Below the pieces are notes generated by a model. It ran no database searches and was not told the origin of the DNA. It saw only the letters and a program-made list of their open reading frames with translations. A stretch of 51,207 bases of DNA, from NCBI GenBank assembly GCA_018066865.1, contig JAGPVT010000038.1, forward strand, positions 1-51,207, in the 5' to 3' direction. The translations under genes and the position numbers were made by a program. The DNA is from Marinobacter sp. GTDB lineage: Bacteria > Pseudomonadota > Gammaproteobacteria > Pseudomonadales > Oleiphilaceae. Positions 10,773-22,501 of this stretch are shown here, one piece after another (the stretch's first letter is position 1; every line of letters begins with the position of its first letter).

Positions 10773-13700
10773 ATGCGCCTGAAGTCCATCAAGCTTGCCG
10801 GGTTCAAGTCATTTGTAGACCCCACTACGGTTCCGTTTCCTACGAATCTGACGGCGGTGGTTGGCCCAAATGGCTGCGGCAAATCCAACATTATCGACGC
10901 TGTCCGTTGGGTGATGGGAGAGAGCTCTGCCAAGTATTTGCGGGGCGAATCCATGACCGACGTTATTTTCAACGGCTCCAGCGCCCGCAAGCCCGTGGGT
11001 CAGGCGTCCATCGAGCTTGTCTTTGATAACAGTGACGGTTCCGCCCCCGGAGAATTTTTCCGCTTCAACGAAATTTCAGTGCGCCGCCGGGTTTCCCGAG
11101 AAGGCCAGTCAGAGTACTTTCTCAACGGTGCAAAGTGCCGCCGCCGGGATATTACCGATCTTTTTCTGGGCACCGGCCTCGGGCCTCGAAGTTACGCCAT
11201 TATCGAACAGGGTATGATTTCAAGGCTGATTGAGGCCAAGCCGGAGGAGCTGCGAACCTATATTGAAGAAGCGGCCGGAATATCGAAATACAAAGAGCGG
11301 CGCCGGGAAACCGAAAACCGGATGCGCCGCACCCAGGAAAATCTCGAGCGCCTGACCGATCTCCGCGAAGAACTTGGGCGCCAGCTACAGCACCTTGAGC
11401 GGCAGGCTGCGGCTGCTGAGAAATACAAAGCCTATAAACATGACGAGCGCCAGAAAAAAGCTGAGCTGACCGTTTTGCGGTGGCAGGCACTGGACAACGA
11501 CTTGCAAAGTTGGCGCGAAAAAATCCGTGACACCGAGCTGGAGCTTGAAAAACAGCTTACACAGCGCACTAGCCTGGAAACATCCCTCGAGTCTCTCCGG
11601 GATGGCCACCACGAACGCACAGAACACTTTAACCGTGCCCAGGCCCGCTATTATGAGGCTGGTGCCGATATTGCCCGGATCGAACAAAGCCTTGAGCATC
11701 AGCGTGAACGTAGCCGGCAAACCGCTGCAGAGCTGGATCAGGCCATGGCTAACCAGCGAGAGCTTGCCCGCGAGCTGAGCCAGGATGAAGAGAAGCTGGC
11801 CGGAATCCATGAAGAGCTAAGGATGATTGAGCCTGAGCAGGAGGCGCTGGCCATCCGTTCGGAAGAATCCGGGGAGAAGCTTCAGCAGGCGGAAGACGCC
11901 ATGAGCGAGTGGCAGCAGCGCTGGGAGGAGTTCAGTTCACGCTCCGCAGATGCCCGCCGCGAAGCGGATCTTGCTCAATCCCGCATTCGCTCCCTGGAAG
12001 AGGCTATAGATCAATTGCTGGTCCGCCAGCGCAAGCTTCACGACGAACAAACGCAGCTGGACGGACAGATTGACCGAGCTGAACTTGAGGCCTTCCAGGA
12101 GCAGCAAGAGGCACTGGAGCTGCAGCGTGAGGAAGCCGCTGAGCGCATTGAGGCCGTGCACGATGAACTTCAGGAAGCTCGCCATAACCAGCGTGATACT
12201 GAACTGAGCCTGACCGACGCTCGCCAGCGGGTTCAAAGCCTGCAGGCCGCTCTGGAATCCCAGCAGTCTTTGCTCGACGAACAGATGGGCGGGCAGGATG
12301 ACGGGTTGCAGGCGTGGCTGGCGGAGCATGGTCTGGGTGATTTACCTCGAGTTGCCGGCAAGCTTCGCATAGATGATGGCTGGGAGTTCGCGCTGGAACA
12401 GGTTATCGGGCGCTTCAGCCAGGGGTTGGTGTTGCCTGAAATTGATCCGATGTCTCAGGCTTTGCACGGCGCGCCAAAGGGTTTGGCCGTTATCCGGTCT
12501 GGCTCTGTTGGCAGCGCTTCGGCGCCGGCTCAGGGGTTGGCCGCCAAGGTTGCCGGGATGGCTTCGGTTAACGCCATGCTGGCGGGCATCGGAACGGCGG
12601 AAACCCTCTCTGATGCCTTGTCACATAGGACCGAGCTTGCAGAAGGCCACAGCATCATCACCCGTGAGGGTGTCTGGGCCGCCCGCGACTGGGTTCTGAT
12701 GCCAGATTCCGACGCCGGTCAGATCGGCGTTATCGAACGACAGAAAAAAGTGGATGAGCTGACGCAGCAGCTGGCCCAGGCGGAACAGTCTCTCGAAGAG
12801 GTAAGAGCTCGTTATGAGGCCTTACAGGAACGGACCGAAAGGGCAGAGGCCGCAAGGGATGACGCCCAGGCCCGGCTGAGCGAAACCGATCGTGAGCTTG
12901 GCCAGGTCGTCTCCAGAATAAGCGGGCTTCGCGCCCGCGCCGAGCAGATTGATGCACGACTTGCACGCATTCAGGAGGATGTTGCAGACGTAGCGCTGAA
13001 CCTGGACGAACAGCAGGAAAACCTTGGCATCGCTCGTGAAGAATGGCACCAGGCACTGGCGTTGACCGAAGACGGAGATGATGAAAAGGAACGTCTGCTC
13101 GAGCAGCGCGACATGCTCAGAGAGAAACTCGATGGCCTGCGTCAGGAAGCCCGCCACGACCGAGATCACGCTCATCAATTGCAACTACAGCTGCAGTCAC
13201 TCAGCAGCCAGCGCGACGGGCTGAGGCAGACGATAGACCGCATGCAGTTGCAGAAAGAACGGCTGGAAGAGCGCCTGGAAATGCTCAGGGAATCCCGGGA
13301 AAGCGCGGAAGAGCCCATGGAAGATCTGCAGATGCAGCTTGAAGGGCTGTTGGATCGCCGGCTAGCGGAAGAAGAAAAGCTGCACGCAGCCCGTGATGCG
13401 CTGGAAGAAATTGATCGCGAGGTGCGGGAAAAAGAGCAGGGTAGAAGCGGCACGGATCACCGGATTCAGGACGTCCGCTCAAAGCTGGAAAAGCTGAAAA
13501 TGGAATCCCAGGCGCTCGAGATCCGCTCGGGTAACCATATCGAGCAGCTTGAAGAGCTGGATGTGAGGTTGCAGGACGTACTCTCGCAGTTGCCAGAAAA
13601 TGCGAACCCGGACGAATGGGAAGCGGAGCTTGAAAGAATCGGGAGCCGTGTCCAGCGTCTTGGTGCCATTAACCTCGCGGCGATTGATGAGTATCAGGTC

Positions 13701-14273
13701 CAGAGCGAACGTAAAACCTATCTCGATAGCCAGCACGAGGATCTGATGGAAGCGCTGGAGATTCTTGATACGGCAATCCGCAAAATTGATCGCGAAACCC
13801 GGCAGCGCTTCAAGGAAACCTTTGATCAAATAAACGGAGGCCTGCAGGCACTGTTCCCGAAAGTATTTGGTGGCGGCAACGCCTATCTGGAACTGACGGG
13901 CGAGGATCTTCTGGAAACGGGCGTGACGATCATGGCGCGGCCACCGGGCAAAAAGAACAGCACTATCCATCTGCTCTCCGGCGGTGAAAAGGCGCTAACG
14001 GCCATTGCGCTGGTGTTCTCCATTTTTCAGCTTAACCCGGCGCCTTTCTGTATGCTGGACGAAGTTGATGCACCTCTTGATGACGCCAACGTTGGTCGCT
14101 ACGCGAATCTGGTCAAGGAAATGTCAAAACAGCTACAATTTATCTACATAACCCATAATAAGATCGCAATGGAAATGGCAGATCAGCTTATGGGCGTAAC
14201 CATGCACGAGCCTGGGTGTTCACGCCTGGTTTCTGTGGATGTGGAAGAGGCGGCCGCTCTGGCGGAGGCCTGA
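10773..14273 (+). CDS. smc: Chromosome segregation ATPase SMC
   Basis: Large condensin subunit that with ScpA and ScpB organises and segregates chromosomes. The 1166-residue chain has the full architecture: N-terminal head with Walker A GPNGCGKSN (31-39), a coiled coil rich in Glu/Gln/Arg heptads, a hinge around residues 500-620 (glycine-rich, AWLAEHGLGDLPRVAGKL onward), a second coiled coil, and a C-terminal head with signature LLSGGEKALTAIAL and Walker B FCMLDEVDAPLDD. Its start is coupled to the GntR gene. The presence of scpA, scpB and smc shows this organism uses SMC-ScpAB. Confidence 0.97.
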   Translation: MRLKSIKLAGFKSFVDPTTVPFPTNLTAVVGPNGCGKSNIIDAVRWVMGESSAKYLRGESMTDVIFNGSSARKPVGQASIELVFDNSDGSAPGEFFRFNEISVRRRVSREGQSEYFLNGAKCRRRDITDLFLGTGLGPRSYAIIEQGMISRLIEAKPEELRTYIEEAAGISKYKERRRETENRMRRTQENLERLTDLREELGRQLQHLERQAAAAEKYKAYKHDERQKKAELTVLRWQALDNDLQSWREKIRDTELELEKQLTQRTSLETSLESLRDGHHERTEHFNRAQARYYEAGADIARIEQSLEHQRERSRQTAAELDQAMANQRELARELSQDEEKLAGIHEELRMIEPEQEALAIRSEESGEKLQQAEDAMSEWQQRWEEFSSRSADARREADLAQSRIRSLEEAIDQLLVRQRKLHDEQTQLDGQIDRAELEAFQEQQEALELQREEAAERIEAVHDELQEARHNQRDTELSLTDARQRVQSLQAALESQQSLLDEQMGGQDDGLQAWLAEHGLGDLPRVAGKLRIDDGWEFALEQVIGRFSQGLVLPEIDPMSQALHGAPKGLAVIRSGSVGSASAPAQGLAAKVAGMASVNAMLAGIGTAETLSDALSHRTELAEGHSIITREGVWAARDWVLMPDSDAGQIGVIERQKKVDELTQQLAQAEQSLEEVRARYEALQERTERAEAARDDAQARLSETDRELGQVVSRISGLRARAEQIDARLARIQEDVADVALNLDEQQENLGIAREEWHQALALTEDGDDEKERLLEQRDMLREKLDGLRQEARHDRDHAHQLQLQLQSLSSQRDGLRQTIDRMQLQKERLEERLEMLRESRESAEEPMEDLQMQLEGLLDRRLAEEEKLHAARDALEEIDREVREKEQGRSGTDHRIQDVRSKLEKLKMESQALEIRSGNHIEQLEELDVRLQDVLSQLPENANPDEWEAELERIGSRVQRLGAINLAAIDEYQVQSERKTYLDSQHEDLMEALEILDTAIRKIDRETRQRFKETFDQINGGLQALFPKVFGGGNAYLELTGEDLLETGVTIMARPPGKKNSTIHLLSGGEKALTAIALVFSIFQLNPAPFCMLDEVDAPLDDANVGRYANLVKEMSKQLQFIYITHNKIAMEMADQLMGVTMHEPGCSRLVSVDVEEAAALAEA

Positions 14274-14415
14274 AACCGGATAGAAAACCGCCAAGCATGA
14301 CAATAAGGCCATGTGATGCGGCTTTGCGTTGTATTCACTACGGGCTTTTTTTAGAGTAGCAACCGGAGCCCTTTATTCGCCTCCGGATCTGATCTGCAAA
14401 CAGGACAGCAGCACT

Positions 14416-15447
14416 ATGTCACTTAGGGAATGGTTAATTGCCATCGGCACCCTGGTCATCATCGGCATTGTTATTGACGGTTTAAGGCGCATGCGCCGCG
14501 CCCGTAAGGAGTCTATTGCGATTTCTTCCAGTATGGGCGCCGATGACCTGAAAGACTCTCCGCTGGATGAGCATCATAATCCTGAGCTCCCGAACGGTGG
14601 GGCGAGGACGATTTCGAAAGATACGCTGGAAGAGCGTGGCTACGTAAGGCGTGAAAAACCGTCACGCTCTCGTGCTCCGAAACAAAAGCCGACACGGCCC
14701 GTTCGTGAAGCTCGGCGGGAAGATGCCGGTTTGCCCGACGATTCACCTGAGGGTGATGTTGTGGGTTGGGAGCAGGGAACGGCCGGCGGCAGCGCGGGAG
14801 AGTCTGGTTTTTCCTCTGTGGAGCCGGAAGATCTGACTGGTGATACGGGGTGGGGGGCCGACGATAAAAAGTTGTCTTCGCCAGAGCAACCTTCACCAGG
14901 GGGTGTCAGAAAGGAGCCTTCTGCAAGCACGACTGACGTAGAGCAGGATACGGCGCGCCGTGACCCTGCAGGCACTGGCCCGGAGCAACCTCTGGCTGGA
15001 GCCAACCGCCCGGAAGCCCGTGAGGTTATTGTGATCAACGTGCTCGCCCGCCAGGGAGAGGACTTTAGCGGAAGCGCACTGCAAAAGCTGTTTGAAGCTT
15101 GCGGTCTGGTTCATGGCGATATGAAAATTTACCATCGCCATGAGGCAGAGGACACCATCAGCCCCGTGCAATTCAGCGTCGCGAACGCCGTTGAGCCTGG
15201 CACCTTCAAGCCCAATGACGTAGCTGCCATGACGACACCGGGCATCAGCTTTTTTATGAGCTTGCCAGGGCCAACGAACGCATTGCAGGCTTTTGAGTTC
15301 ATGCTTGAAACCGCTCAGTGTGTTGTTCGTAACCTGGGCGGCGAATTAAAAGATGAGCGCCGTAGCGTGATGACGGCCCAGACGATAGAGCACTGTCGGC
15401 AACGTATTCGCGAATTTGAACGCAAGCAGCGCTCGCCTCGCCACTGA
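14416..15447 (+). CDS. zipA: Cell division protein ZipA
   Basis: Essential division protein that ties FtsZ to the inner membrane. Start 14416 gives MSLREWLIAIGTLVIIGIVI, a single N-terminal membrane anchor with the short outside tail typical of ZipA; an in-frame start at 14329 would push the anchor inward and is unlikely. A basic patch (RRMRRARKE), then a long linker rich in Pro/Glu/Arg/Ser (residues ~40-205), then the C-terminal FtsZ-binding domain of ~135 residues (starting EVIVINVLARQGEDFSG). It lies between smc and ligA, as in Pseudomonas. Confidence 0.92.
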   Translation: MSLREWLIAIGTLVIIGIVIDGLRRMRRARKESIAISSSMGADDLKDSPLDEHHNPELPNGGARTISKDTLEERGYVRREKPSRSRAPKQKPTRPVREARREDAGLPDDSPEGDVVGWEQGTAGGSAGESGFSSVEPEDLTGDTGWGADDKKLSSPEQPSPGGVRKEPSASTTDVEQDTARRDPAGTGPEQPLAGANRPEAREVIVINVLARQGEDFSGSALQKLFEACGLVHGDMKIYHRHEAEDTISPVQFSVANAVEPGTFKPNDVAAMTTPGISFFMSLPGPTNALQAFEFMLETAQCVVRNLGGELKDERRSVMTAQTIEHCRQRIREFERKQRSPRH

Positions 15448-15475
15448 GTTGGCCGGGATCAGAACTGAAACAACA

Positions 15476-17555
<2,080 letters not shown>

Positions 17556-17590
17556 ACACTGGCGTCACAGTTTGCGGGGAGCGTTGCGAA

Positions 17591-17845
17591 TTGCCCGAGC
17601 TGGAAACGCCCGGTGAACACAGCTTTGTCGCAGTGGATGTCACTGTGGGACATGCCGGCAGAATGTTTGTCGTCGGATACGACAGCATGGATAACGACAG
17701 GGTACAGGTGCTGATATTCAATCAGAAGGGTGGCTTGCTTCAATTTCTCGAGGTGTCAGCGCCGGGAGATCAGTTGTCGGCACCAGAGCCGATTATCAGC
17801 GTGGCCAAACGCGGAACCTCGCACGCCTGGAGTCATATCAGTTAA
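17591..17845 (+). CDS. Small hypothetical protein after ligA
   Basis: An 84-codon frame starting at TTG 17591, with GGGGAG about 9 bp upstream, ending 51 bp before the convergent CBS gene. The sequence has beta-strand-like character (FVAVDVTVGHAGRMFVVGYD, then a hydrophobic strand pattern VQVLIFNQKGG), as in a piece of a repeat or propeller protein, but I do not recognise a family. The frame is open back to 17546 without a better start. It may be a real small gene or the end of a decayed larger one. Confidence 0.4.
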   Translation: MPELETPGEHSFVAVDVTVGHAGRMFVVGYDSMDNDRVQVLIFNQKGGLLQFLEVSAPGDQLSAPEPIISVAKRGTSHAWSHIS

Positions 17846-17896
17846 TACTACTGATCAGCCCGGAGGGTTTGTTGCTTAACCCTTAGTTGCCGATCT

Positions 17897-18529
17897 CTAA
17901 ACGCTGCCTTGTTGCCCGCTGGCACTGGCGTACAGGCGCAGATAATCCGTGCTGGTCACGACACCTACAGGTTCGCCCTGAGTGTCTACAACCAGAGCGG
18001 CATTGAGCTGGTGTGCCAGCATCAGCCTGGCAAGTTGGTGGGCATCGGTTTCAGGAGAGGCTGTCAGAAAGGCTGGTAGCTCGATATGAGTCAGGCTCTG
18101 GCTCATGGCATCAGTTTGATGTTCGTGAAGCCATGCCAGTAGCCATTGCCGACCTACGAGCCCGGCAACGTAACTGTCGGCAGTAACCACCAGGTGATTG
18201 GCGCTATGCTCGTCCATCATGGTGATTACCTCTGCGACGGACGCTGAGGCAGGTAAGGAGTAAAGTGCTGGGGAGCAGATAGACGAGACCGGCAGATAAG
18301 GCCGTTGATCTTTGGGTTCGCCTGCGGCCGCCGCTCCGTATTCTTCCAGAGCGCGATGCCGGCCGGACTGCGCCGCCAGCTGAAACTCGGCATCTGTTGC
18401 TTTACCGCGCCCGGGGTTGATCGGCCGGCTCTCCGTGAGCTCGCTGACATCATCCACGCGTCGCCTTCGTAATACTTCCGGCAATCTTGTCCCTATCGGA
18501 CGGCCTGGCTCGCTGACAAAAATTGACAT
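17897..18529 (-). CDS. CBS-pair domain protein
   Basis: 210-residue soluble protein. The C-terminal ~130 residues form a CBS pair (SASVAEVITMMDEHSANHLV, then SPETDAHQLARLMLAHQLNA followed by GEPVGVVTSTDYLRLYAS); such pairs bind adenosyl nucleotides and regulate partner proteins. The N-terminal ~80 residues are Arg/Glu/Pro-rich and probably disordered. No enzyme domain is attached, so the partner is unknown. It lies downstream of mnmC on the same strand with a 75-bp gap and converges with the small frame after ligA. Confidence 0.82.
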   Translation of the reverse strand: MSIFVSEPGRPIGTRLPEVLRRRRVDDVSELTESRPINPGRGKATDAEFQLAAQSGRHRALEEYGAAAAGEPKDQRPYLPVSSICSPALYSLPASASVAEVITMMDEHSANHLVVTADSYVAGLVGRQWLLAWLHEHQTDAMSQSLTHIELPAFLTASPETDAHQLARLMLAHQLNAALVVDTQGEPVGVVTSTDYLRLYASASGQQGSV

Positions 18530-18604
18530 TTGTCTTACCCTCTGAAGAACACGCTTTTCAGACAGTGTATCGGCGCAAGAGCACGGACCATTAGCGGTAA
18601 TTGA

Positions 18605-20527
18605 TTACAAAGACGCCACCTTTGGCAGATGCATACGCCCGGTCGCCAGTCTTTTGGCCAGGGATACTGGCACAGCGAACGGCTGCCCCGTTAACTGATC
18701 CGCAACAAACTCCGCTAAAAAGGGGGCGTAGGTGAGTCCTTTGCTGCCCAGGCCGGTCAAAAGGTAAAGTCCTTCCAGCTCCTGCCCCTCGGTATCAAAC
18801 AGTGGTCCCGCAACGGGCTGATAATCGTGAGTGGTGCAGCGAAACCCGACGCGTCCCGCAAGCTGCTCCGACACATCACTGGTTGCCAGCTTCGCTGATA
18901 GCATTTGTGGCACCATGGCCGAAAGCTCCCGGATATTCTCGCGGTGGCTCTCCGCCGTGGGGTGGGGGTTATCGTTGCGAAGATCAAACGTCGCGCCCAC
19001 AACCGCGAGCCGCTGGCCCTGAGAGCCGTAGGCAGGATTGAGGTAACGGGCTCCGCAGATAACCGCCGTGGGGCTTTCTGCAAGGGTCTCAGGCATGTGA
19101 GTTACCTGCCCACGAATTGCCTTGAAGCGAAACTTGCCCGAGCCGGGAATGAGTTGTGGGCTCTGGTGTCCCGCACAGATCACAACGCAATCGGCCTGAA
19201 TGTCCGAATCCTCTGTGGAAAGACACCATTTGCCACCAGAGGTCGCCATATGCTTTATCGAACGACCCAGCACTTTATGAATTCCTGAATGCAAGGCAAG
19301 CGATTTACATAGCTTGCCGGGCTCTAGCCAACCGCTGCCGGGAAACCACAATCCGCCGCTTTCAAGGCGAGCTCCGGTGAGATTTTCGGCCTCCAGCCTG
19401 GTGACCGGGCGCAAAAGATCTTCAGGGTAATGGTTGCGCTCAATAAAGCGGCGTTGACGATCCTGTTCACTGTCACTCCAGGCCAGTTGCAGCAGGCCGG
19501 TTGGATGCCAAAGCGTATCGCGGTATGAGTCGTAGTAACGCTGGCTAAACATCAGAGCAGAGAGGGCGAGCTGTGTCTGATGGTTGAATTCCACGCCAAG
19601 TTTTACGTACATGGCGCCCTGAAGATTGCCGGATGCAGCCGAGCCAGCCTCCTCTGCGGAATCGATCAGTGTAACGACGCAACCTCTTCGCGCAAGGTTG
19701 TTTGCGAGCAGGCAACCCGCGATGCCTGCACCAATAACGGCAACAGATCTGACTGGCTTCTCAGAGGTTTCAATTGTGGTGAGAGCTGCAATATCCGGTT
19801 GGAAAACTCCGCGCTGCACAGTTCGCTCCAACTCGAAGTCATCACACTCTTGCATACGGAAACCGATGCTCTGCAGCGTGCGCCGTACCACATCCTCTGA
19901 GGTGAGCGCAGCCAGCGTGGTGCCGGGTTTGCAATGCTGGCGGATTCTGGCAATGGTTGTTTCCTGCCACATTTCGGGATTAACCGCTGGCGTAAAATCA
20001 TCCAGAAGCCATGCGTCGGCCTGAAAGCGAAGCGTCTCCAAGGCATCGTTTGCGTGGCCAAAAAACAGAGTAAGGCGAACCCGGCCGCCGGCCAGAACAA
20101 GGCGATGGGCTCCGCGAACCAATGAGGGGTAACTGGCAATCAGTTCACCTGACACGTCGCCAAGCTCCGGCCAGCACGAAAGTGCCTTTTCAAGATCCGC
20201 AAGAGTCAGCGGAAAACGTTCAATGGCGATGAAATGGAGCGTCGCTGCATGGGAGGGGCCGCAAGACTCCCATGCCTGCCATGTGGCAAGGAAGTTCAGG
20301 CCTGTACCGAACCCGCTTGCCGCGACCACGAAAGATCCGGCTTCTGGAACTCCGGCGAAACGCGCTTTCAGATCGTTCTGTGCGATAAACCCGTGACGGG
20401 ATTCGTTCAGCCCATACTGGCGGCTGAAATAGGCGTCGCCGAACCGCTTGGACTTGGGTACGCCGTCGTGCCAGACCAGCTCCGCCGGCTCAATAGCTGG
20501 CGGGCTGGTAGAGAAAGGAGCACGCAT
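18605..20527 (-). CDS. mnmC: Bifunctional tRNA mnm5s2U biosynthesis protein MnmC
   Basis: Completes 5-methylaminomethyl-2-thiouridine at the wobble position of tRNAs such as tRNA-Lys and tRNA-Glu. The N-terminal ~240 residues are the SAM methyltransferase (motif ASGFGTGLNFLATWQ; WLLDDFTPAVNPEMW), and the rest is the FAD-dependent oxidase that removes the carboxymethyl group (dinucleotide motif VIGAGIAGCLLANNLARRG; C-terminal LTGLGSKGLTYAP). Both halves look complete. I chose ATG 20527, which has GGAG 5 bp upstream; a GTG at 20533 overlaps the stop of the preceding cyclophilin gene. The two genes are tightly coupled. Confidence 0.93.
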   Translation of the reverse strand: MRAPFSTSPPAIEPAELVWHDGVPKSKRFGDAYFSRQYGLNESRHGFIAQNDLKARFAGVPEAGSFVVAASGFGTGLNFLATWQAWESCGPSHAATLHFIAIERFPLTLADLEKALSCWPELGDVSGELIASYPSLVRGAHRLVLAGGRVRLTLFFGHANDALETLRFQADAWLLDDFTPAVNPEMWQETTIARIRQHCKPGTTLAALTSEDVVRRTLQSIGFRMQECDDFELERTVQRGVFQPDIAALTTIETSEKPVRSVAVIGAGIAGCLLANNLARRGCVVTLIDSAEEAGSAASGNLQGAMYVKLGVEFNHQTQLALSALMFSQRYYDSYRDTLWHPTGLLQLAWSDSEQDRQRRFIERNHYPEDLLRPVTRLEAENLTGARLESGGLWFPGSGWLEPGKLCKSLALHSGIHKVLGRSIKHMATSGGKWCLSTEDSDIQADCVVICAGHQSPQLIPGSGKFRFKAIRGQVTHMPETLAESPTAVICGARYLNPAYGSQGQRLAVVGATFDLRNDNPHPTAESHRENIRELSAMVPQMLSAKLATSDVSEQLAGRVGFRCTTHDYQPVAGPLFDTEGQELEGLYLLTGLGSKGLTYAPFLAEFVADQLTGQPFAVPVSLAKRLATGRMHLPKVASL

Positions 20528-20529
20528 CC

Positions 20530-21177
20530 TCACTCCAGCAGGGTAACGCTTTCGATTACTACAGGATTCACCGGTACGTCAGCCATGCCCCGGACACGGG
20601 CAGTTTTTACGCCAGCAATGGTGTCAACCACACCCATTCCTGCAGTTACTTTTGCAAAGACCGCGTAACCTGCGCCCCGAACGCCGGCGTTCAGAAAATC
20701 GTTTTTTGTTACGTTAATGAAAAACTGGGACGTTGCAGAATCCGGGGCATTGGTCCGCGCCATGGCGACTGTGCCACGCAGATTGGGAAGGGTTGAAGAC
20801 GCCTCATTCTTGACAGGCGCGCGGGTTTCCTTGCGTGCCATATCGCTGGTAAACCCACCGCCCTGGATCATGAAGCCCGGGATAACCCGGTGAAAGATCG
20901 TGCCGTCAAAAAAACCATCGCGGGCATACTGCAGAAAGTTCTCAACCGTCTCAGGAGCCACATCAGGGCGTAGCTGCAGTTCAATGGCACCCTCGCTGGT
21001 AAGGATCCGTACTTTCTGCAGCTCTTTATTCGGTTTTTCAGACGTTTCTTCGGTCACCCCGGCTTTTGCGCTATTGGTGTCGGTTTGTGCGTGAGCCTGA
21101 AGAGATAAAAAGGACAGGCCGAGAATCATAATCAGGACATGCATCACATTACTCACGGGTTTTGCCAAATTTGTCAT
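20530..21177 (-). CDS. Periplasmic cyclophilin-type peptidyl-prolyl cis-trans isomerase
   Basis: Accelerates proline isomerisation during folding of exported proteins. A signal peptide covers about residues 1-30 (hydrophobic [14 protein letters not shown], cleavage near AHAQ), then a ~20-residue polar spacer and a cyclophilin domain with [15 protein letters not shown] and [15 protein letters not shown]. The cyclophilin domain is of the short bacterial PpiA/PpiB type. A later in-frame Met (MHVLIMILG) is an equally possible start and would give a more standard signal peptide. Its stop overlaps the start region of mnmC. Confidence 0.9.
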   Translation of the reverse strand: MTNLAKPVSNVMHVLIMILGLSFLSLQAHAQTDTNSAKAGVTEETSEKPNKELQKVRILTSEGAIELQLRPDVAPETVENFLQYARDGFFDGTIFHRVIPGFMIQGGGFTSDMARKETRAPVKNEASSTLPNLRGTVAMARTNAPDSATSQFFINVTKNDFLNAGVRGAGYAVFAKVTAGMGVVDTIAGVKTARVRGMADVPVNPVVIESVTLLE

Positions 21178-21492
21178 TACCGGGGGGCTCTCAGTCGGTT
21201 AGCGGCAGGCGGAATTCCTGCAATAATCATGTGAATTCAAACGTGTCCCGATCTTAACAGATTTATTTCAGGGTTCGGGAAGCACGTCTGCGCGAAATTG
21301 ACGGCTATCAGCTAATCTTTTTGGCAGCGCTTGCGCAGGAAATAGCTCACCGGGCCGGGTTGAGGAAGGTCTCAGGCAACACCAGTCTCGATATCGCGGT
21401 GCAGCGGCGGGGGCAGTCCTGCCATGGGTAACGTAAGCATCCAGGACATCCGCTTCCACCCTGGCTCCAGAATGACTATCTACACACGCTGA
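21178..21492. other. Intergenic region between the cyclophilin gene and flgN
   Basis: 315 bp. It should contain the promoter for the cyclophilin-mnmC unit (- strand) and the end of the flgAMN unit. A 63-codon frame at 21268-21459 on the - strand has a Pro/Arg/Ala-rich composition and no ribosome binding site, so I do not call it. I see no clear terminator. Confidence 0.5.
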
Positions 21493-21963
21493 TCAGGCGC
21501 TGGCAAGAACCGTGCGGCTTGATACGGTTGTTTGCTGGCCTTTGGCGCCGTAAAGCTTCTGTTGGTTAGAAGCGCCCCGGAAAATATCGGTAAGCCGGGT
21601 CAGGCGTTTCTGCAGATGGTTGATAATACGCCCGTTGTTTTCATTAAGGATGTGGCATTCCCGAAGCTTGGTATCTGCTTGCTGCCAGAGGGCGTAAAGA
21701 TCATTGAGACCAGCACTGCGAATGAAGCGGGAAGGTTCGCCGCTGTCTGGCCGAAAGCCCATAGCTACCAGCAGGCGTATCTTCTGCTTTGCGCGCGCAC
21801 GGATCTCTTCAAGAATAGTGTTTTTTTGCTGAGTCAGTGTTTCGAGCGCTTTGGAATCGGAACCGGAAAGGCAAAATTTCTCCTGTCGCAAGGTCTCCGC
21901 CAGAGTTTCAAGCTGGCGGATATCCTGGGAAAGAAGGTTCTTCAGATCGTCAATTGCAGCCAT
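21493..21963 (-). CDS. flgN: Flagellar hook-filament junction chaperone FlgN
   Basis: Cytoplasmic export chaperone for the hook-associated proteins FlgK and FlgL. The 156-residue, mostly alpha-helical sequence (DDLKNLLSQDIRQLETLAE at the N-terminus; LNDLYALWQQADTKLRECH; LNENNGRIINHLQKRL near the C-terminus) fits FlgN length and pattern. The identification is strengthened by its position 7 bp downstream of flgM, the usual partner. Confidence 0.88.
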   Translation of the reverse strand: MAAIDDLKNLLSQDIRQLETLAETLRQEKFCLSGSDSKALETLTQQKNTILEEIRARAKQKIRLLVAMGFRPDSGEPSRFIRSAGLNDLYALWQQADTKLRECHILNENNGRIINHLQKRLTRLTDIFRGASNQQKLYGAKGQQTTVSSRTVLASA

Positions 21964-21970
21964 GATTTAC

Positions 21971-22291
21971 TCACCCGAATATGCTTTTATCCATATCAAG
22001 CATCTTCTGGGCCAGCTTTTCTGCATCAACTTTATAGGTGCCATTTTCGAGCGCTGTACGAATTTCTTCGATCCGCTCGTCATCCATTTCAGGGTAATCT
22101 CCCAGCTTTTGTTCAAGCTGCTTGAGATTCCTGGCCTGGTTGCTCAGGTTCACGTTTTCGCCGCGCGCACTTTGTGCCTTGGCCTGCTCGGGGGTAGTTT
22201 GCCCGGCATTTTGGCTGTTTGCGGGCTTGTCGACCGTTGTTCTCTGGGTGTTGACCTGGCCTTGGCCAATTCCACTTAAGTCAACTGACAT
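21971..22291 (-). CDS. flgM: Anti-sigma-28 factor FlgM
   Basis: Holds FliA (sigma-28) inactive until the hook-basal body is complete and FlgM is exported. Start 22291 gives MSVDLSGIGQG and has AGGTG at proper distance; the in-frame start at 22321 has no such site. The N-terminal half is Gln/Asn/Thr-rich and disordered, as expected for export. The C-terminal half has the sigma-binding helices (VNLSNQARNLKQLEQKL; MDDERIEEIRTALENGTY; DAEKLAQKMLDMD). It is preceded by a sigma-28 promoter, giving the classic negative feedback. Confidence 0.93.
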   Translation of the reverse strand: MSVDLSGIGQGQVNTQRTTVDKPANSQNAGQTTPEQAKAQSARGENVNLSNQARNLKQLEQKLGDYPEMDDERIEEIRTALENGTYKVDAEKLAQKMLDMDKSIFG

Positions 22292-22351
22292 ATCATCACC
22301 TGCTTTACAGTTAAGCCGCACAGACGTGGGCTGACTCGGGTTTATATCCGT

Positions 22352-22378
22352 TTAACGGCACAGTGCCGGATTACTTTA
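22352..22378 (-). promoter_or_regulatory. Sigma-28 (FliA) promoter of flgM
   Basis: On the - strand TAAAGTAA (22371-22378) and GCCGTTAA (22352-22359) are separated by exactly 11 bp, matching the known sigma-28 consensus TAAAGTTT-N11-GCCGATAA at 13 of 16 positions. It lies 60 bp before the flgM start. Confidence 0.82.
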
Positions 22379-22501
22379 GGGGCAAAAATACACTTTTTGT
22401 TAACATTCCGTCACAGTTTTAATGGGCCTTGTGGCAGTGATCGACCGGTGGCAGTTTTTTGCCGGCGGAAAGGATCTGCCAGTCAGTTGGCCCGGAGTGC
22501 A

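Noticed and set aside
21268..21459. 63-codon - strand frame between flgN and the cyclophilin gene
   Set aside because: Pro/Arg/Ala-rich chance-like composition and no start signal.
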